In this document: positions 5,732 to 5,739 of the stretch, in pieces | How positions within the stretch are numbered: position 1 is the stretch's first letter | Layout of the letters: the number at the start of each line of letters is the position of its first letter | Assembly (NCBI GenBank): GCA_947589695.1 | Contig: CANQBY010000081.1 | Span: 1-5,739, forward strand | Length of the DNA: 5,739 bases | From: an uncultured Bacilli bacterium | Lineage (GTDB): Bacteria; Bacillota_I; Bacilli_A; RF39; UBA660 | Direction of reading: 5' to 3' | Translations under genes and position numbers: made by a program | The notes under the pieces: generated by a model | What the model saw: the letters and a program-made list of their open reading frames with translations, nothing else | Told to the model about the DNA's origin: nothing | Database searches by the model: none

Positions 5732-5739
5732 AAAATCTG

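Noticed and set aside
1..5739. CRISPR array, tRNA/rRNA gene, insertion sequence or toxin-antitoxin pair
   Set aside because: I found no spaced direct repeats, tRNA-like cloverleaf, transposase-like protein or terminal repeats. Almost every base belongs to the seven described genes.

Overview
The window is AT-rich with no stretch of more than about 60 bases lacking a gene. It looks like chromosome from a low-GC Gram-positive bacterium (Bacillota, probably class Bacilli near the Erysipelotrichia/Mollicutes side). This rests on the gene order rimP-nusA-rnpM(ylxR)-infB-rbfA-truB, a short NusA of B. subtilis type (no C-terminal acidic repeats), strong AGGAGG/GAGGTG ribosome binding sites, and heavy A/T codon bias. 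The assignment is an inference from gene order and protein style, not from a marker search. All visible stops are TAA or TAG, and the only tryptophan codon I find is one TGG in infB, so the window cannot fully exclude UGA recoding.

Right to left on the minus strand (5739 to 741) lies one compact transcription/translation operon. It starts with a short leader carrying a hairpin with an interrupted U-tract (about 5699-5731). Then come rimP (TTG start, unusually short), nusA, rnpM, infB, rbfA and truB. Spacings are 8-nt overlap, 20 nt, 17 nt, 1-nt overlap (TAATG) and 8-nt overlap, so transcription as one unit and translational coupling are very likely. The products belong together: RimP and RbfA act in 30S subunit maturation, NusA in transcription pausing/termination, RnpM on RNase P RNA, IF2 in initiator tRNA delivery, and TruB makes pseudouridine 55 in tRNA. 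The ylxQ gene (L7Ae-like), usual between rnpM and infB in Bacillota, is absent, as is ylxP between infB and rbfA.

At the left end, on the plus strand and convergent with truB, is the 3' part of a gene running in from outside the window. It encodes an ORF6N-domain (phage/RhuM-like) DNA-binding protein with a C-terminal degenerate phospholipase-D-like domain. Its stop codon lies in the loop of an AT-rich hairpin that probably terminates the operon from the other side. Its coding sequence also contains a near-perfect 27-bp palindrome at 40-66.

I see no new multi-gene system here. The points most worth a second look are the RimP reduced to its N-terminal domain, the intragenic palindrome, and the attenuator-like leader hairpin before rimP-nusA.
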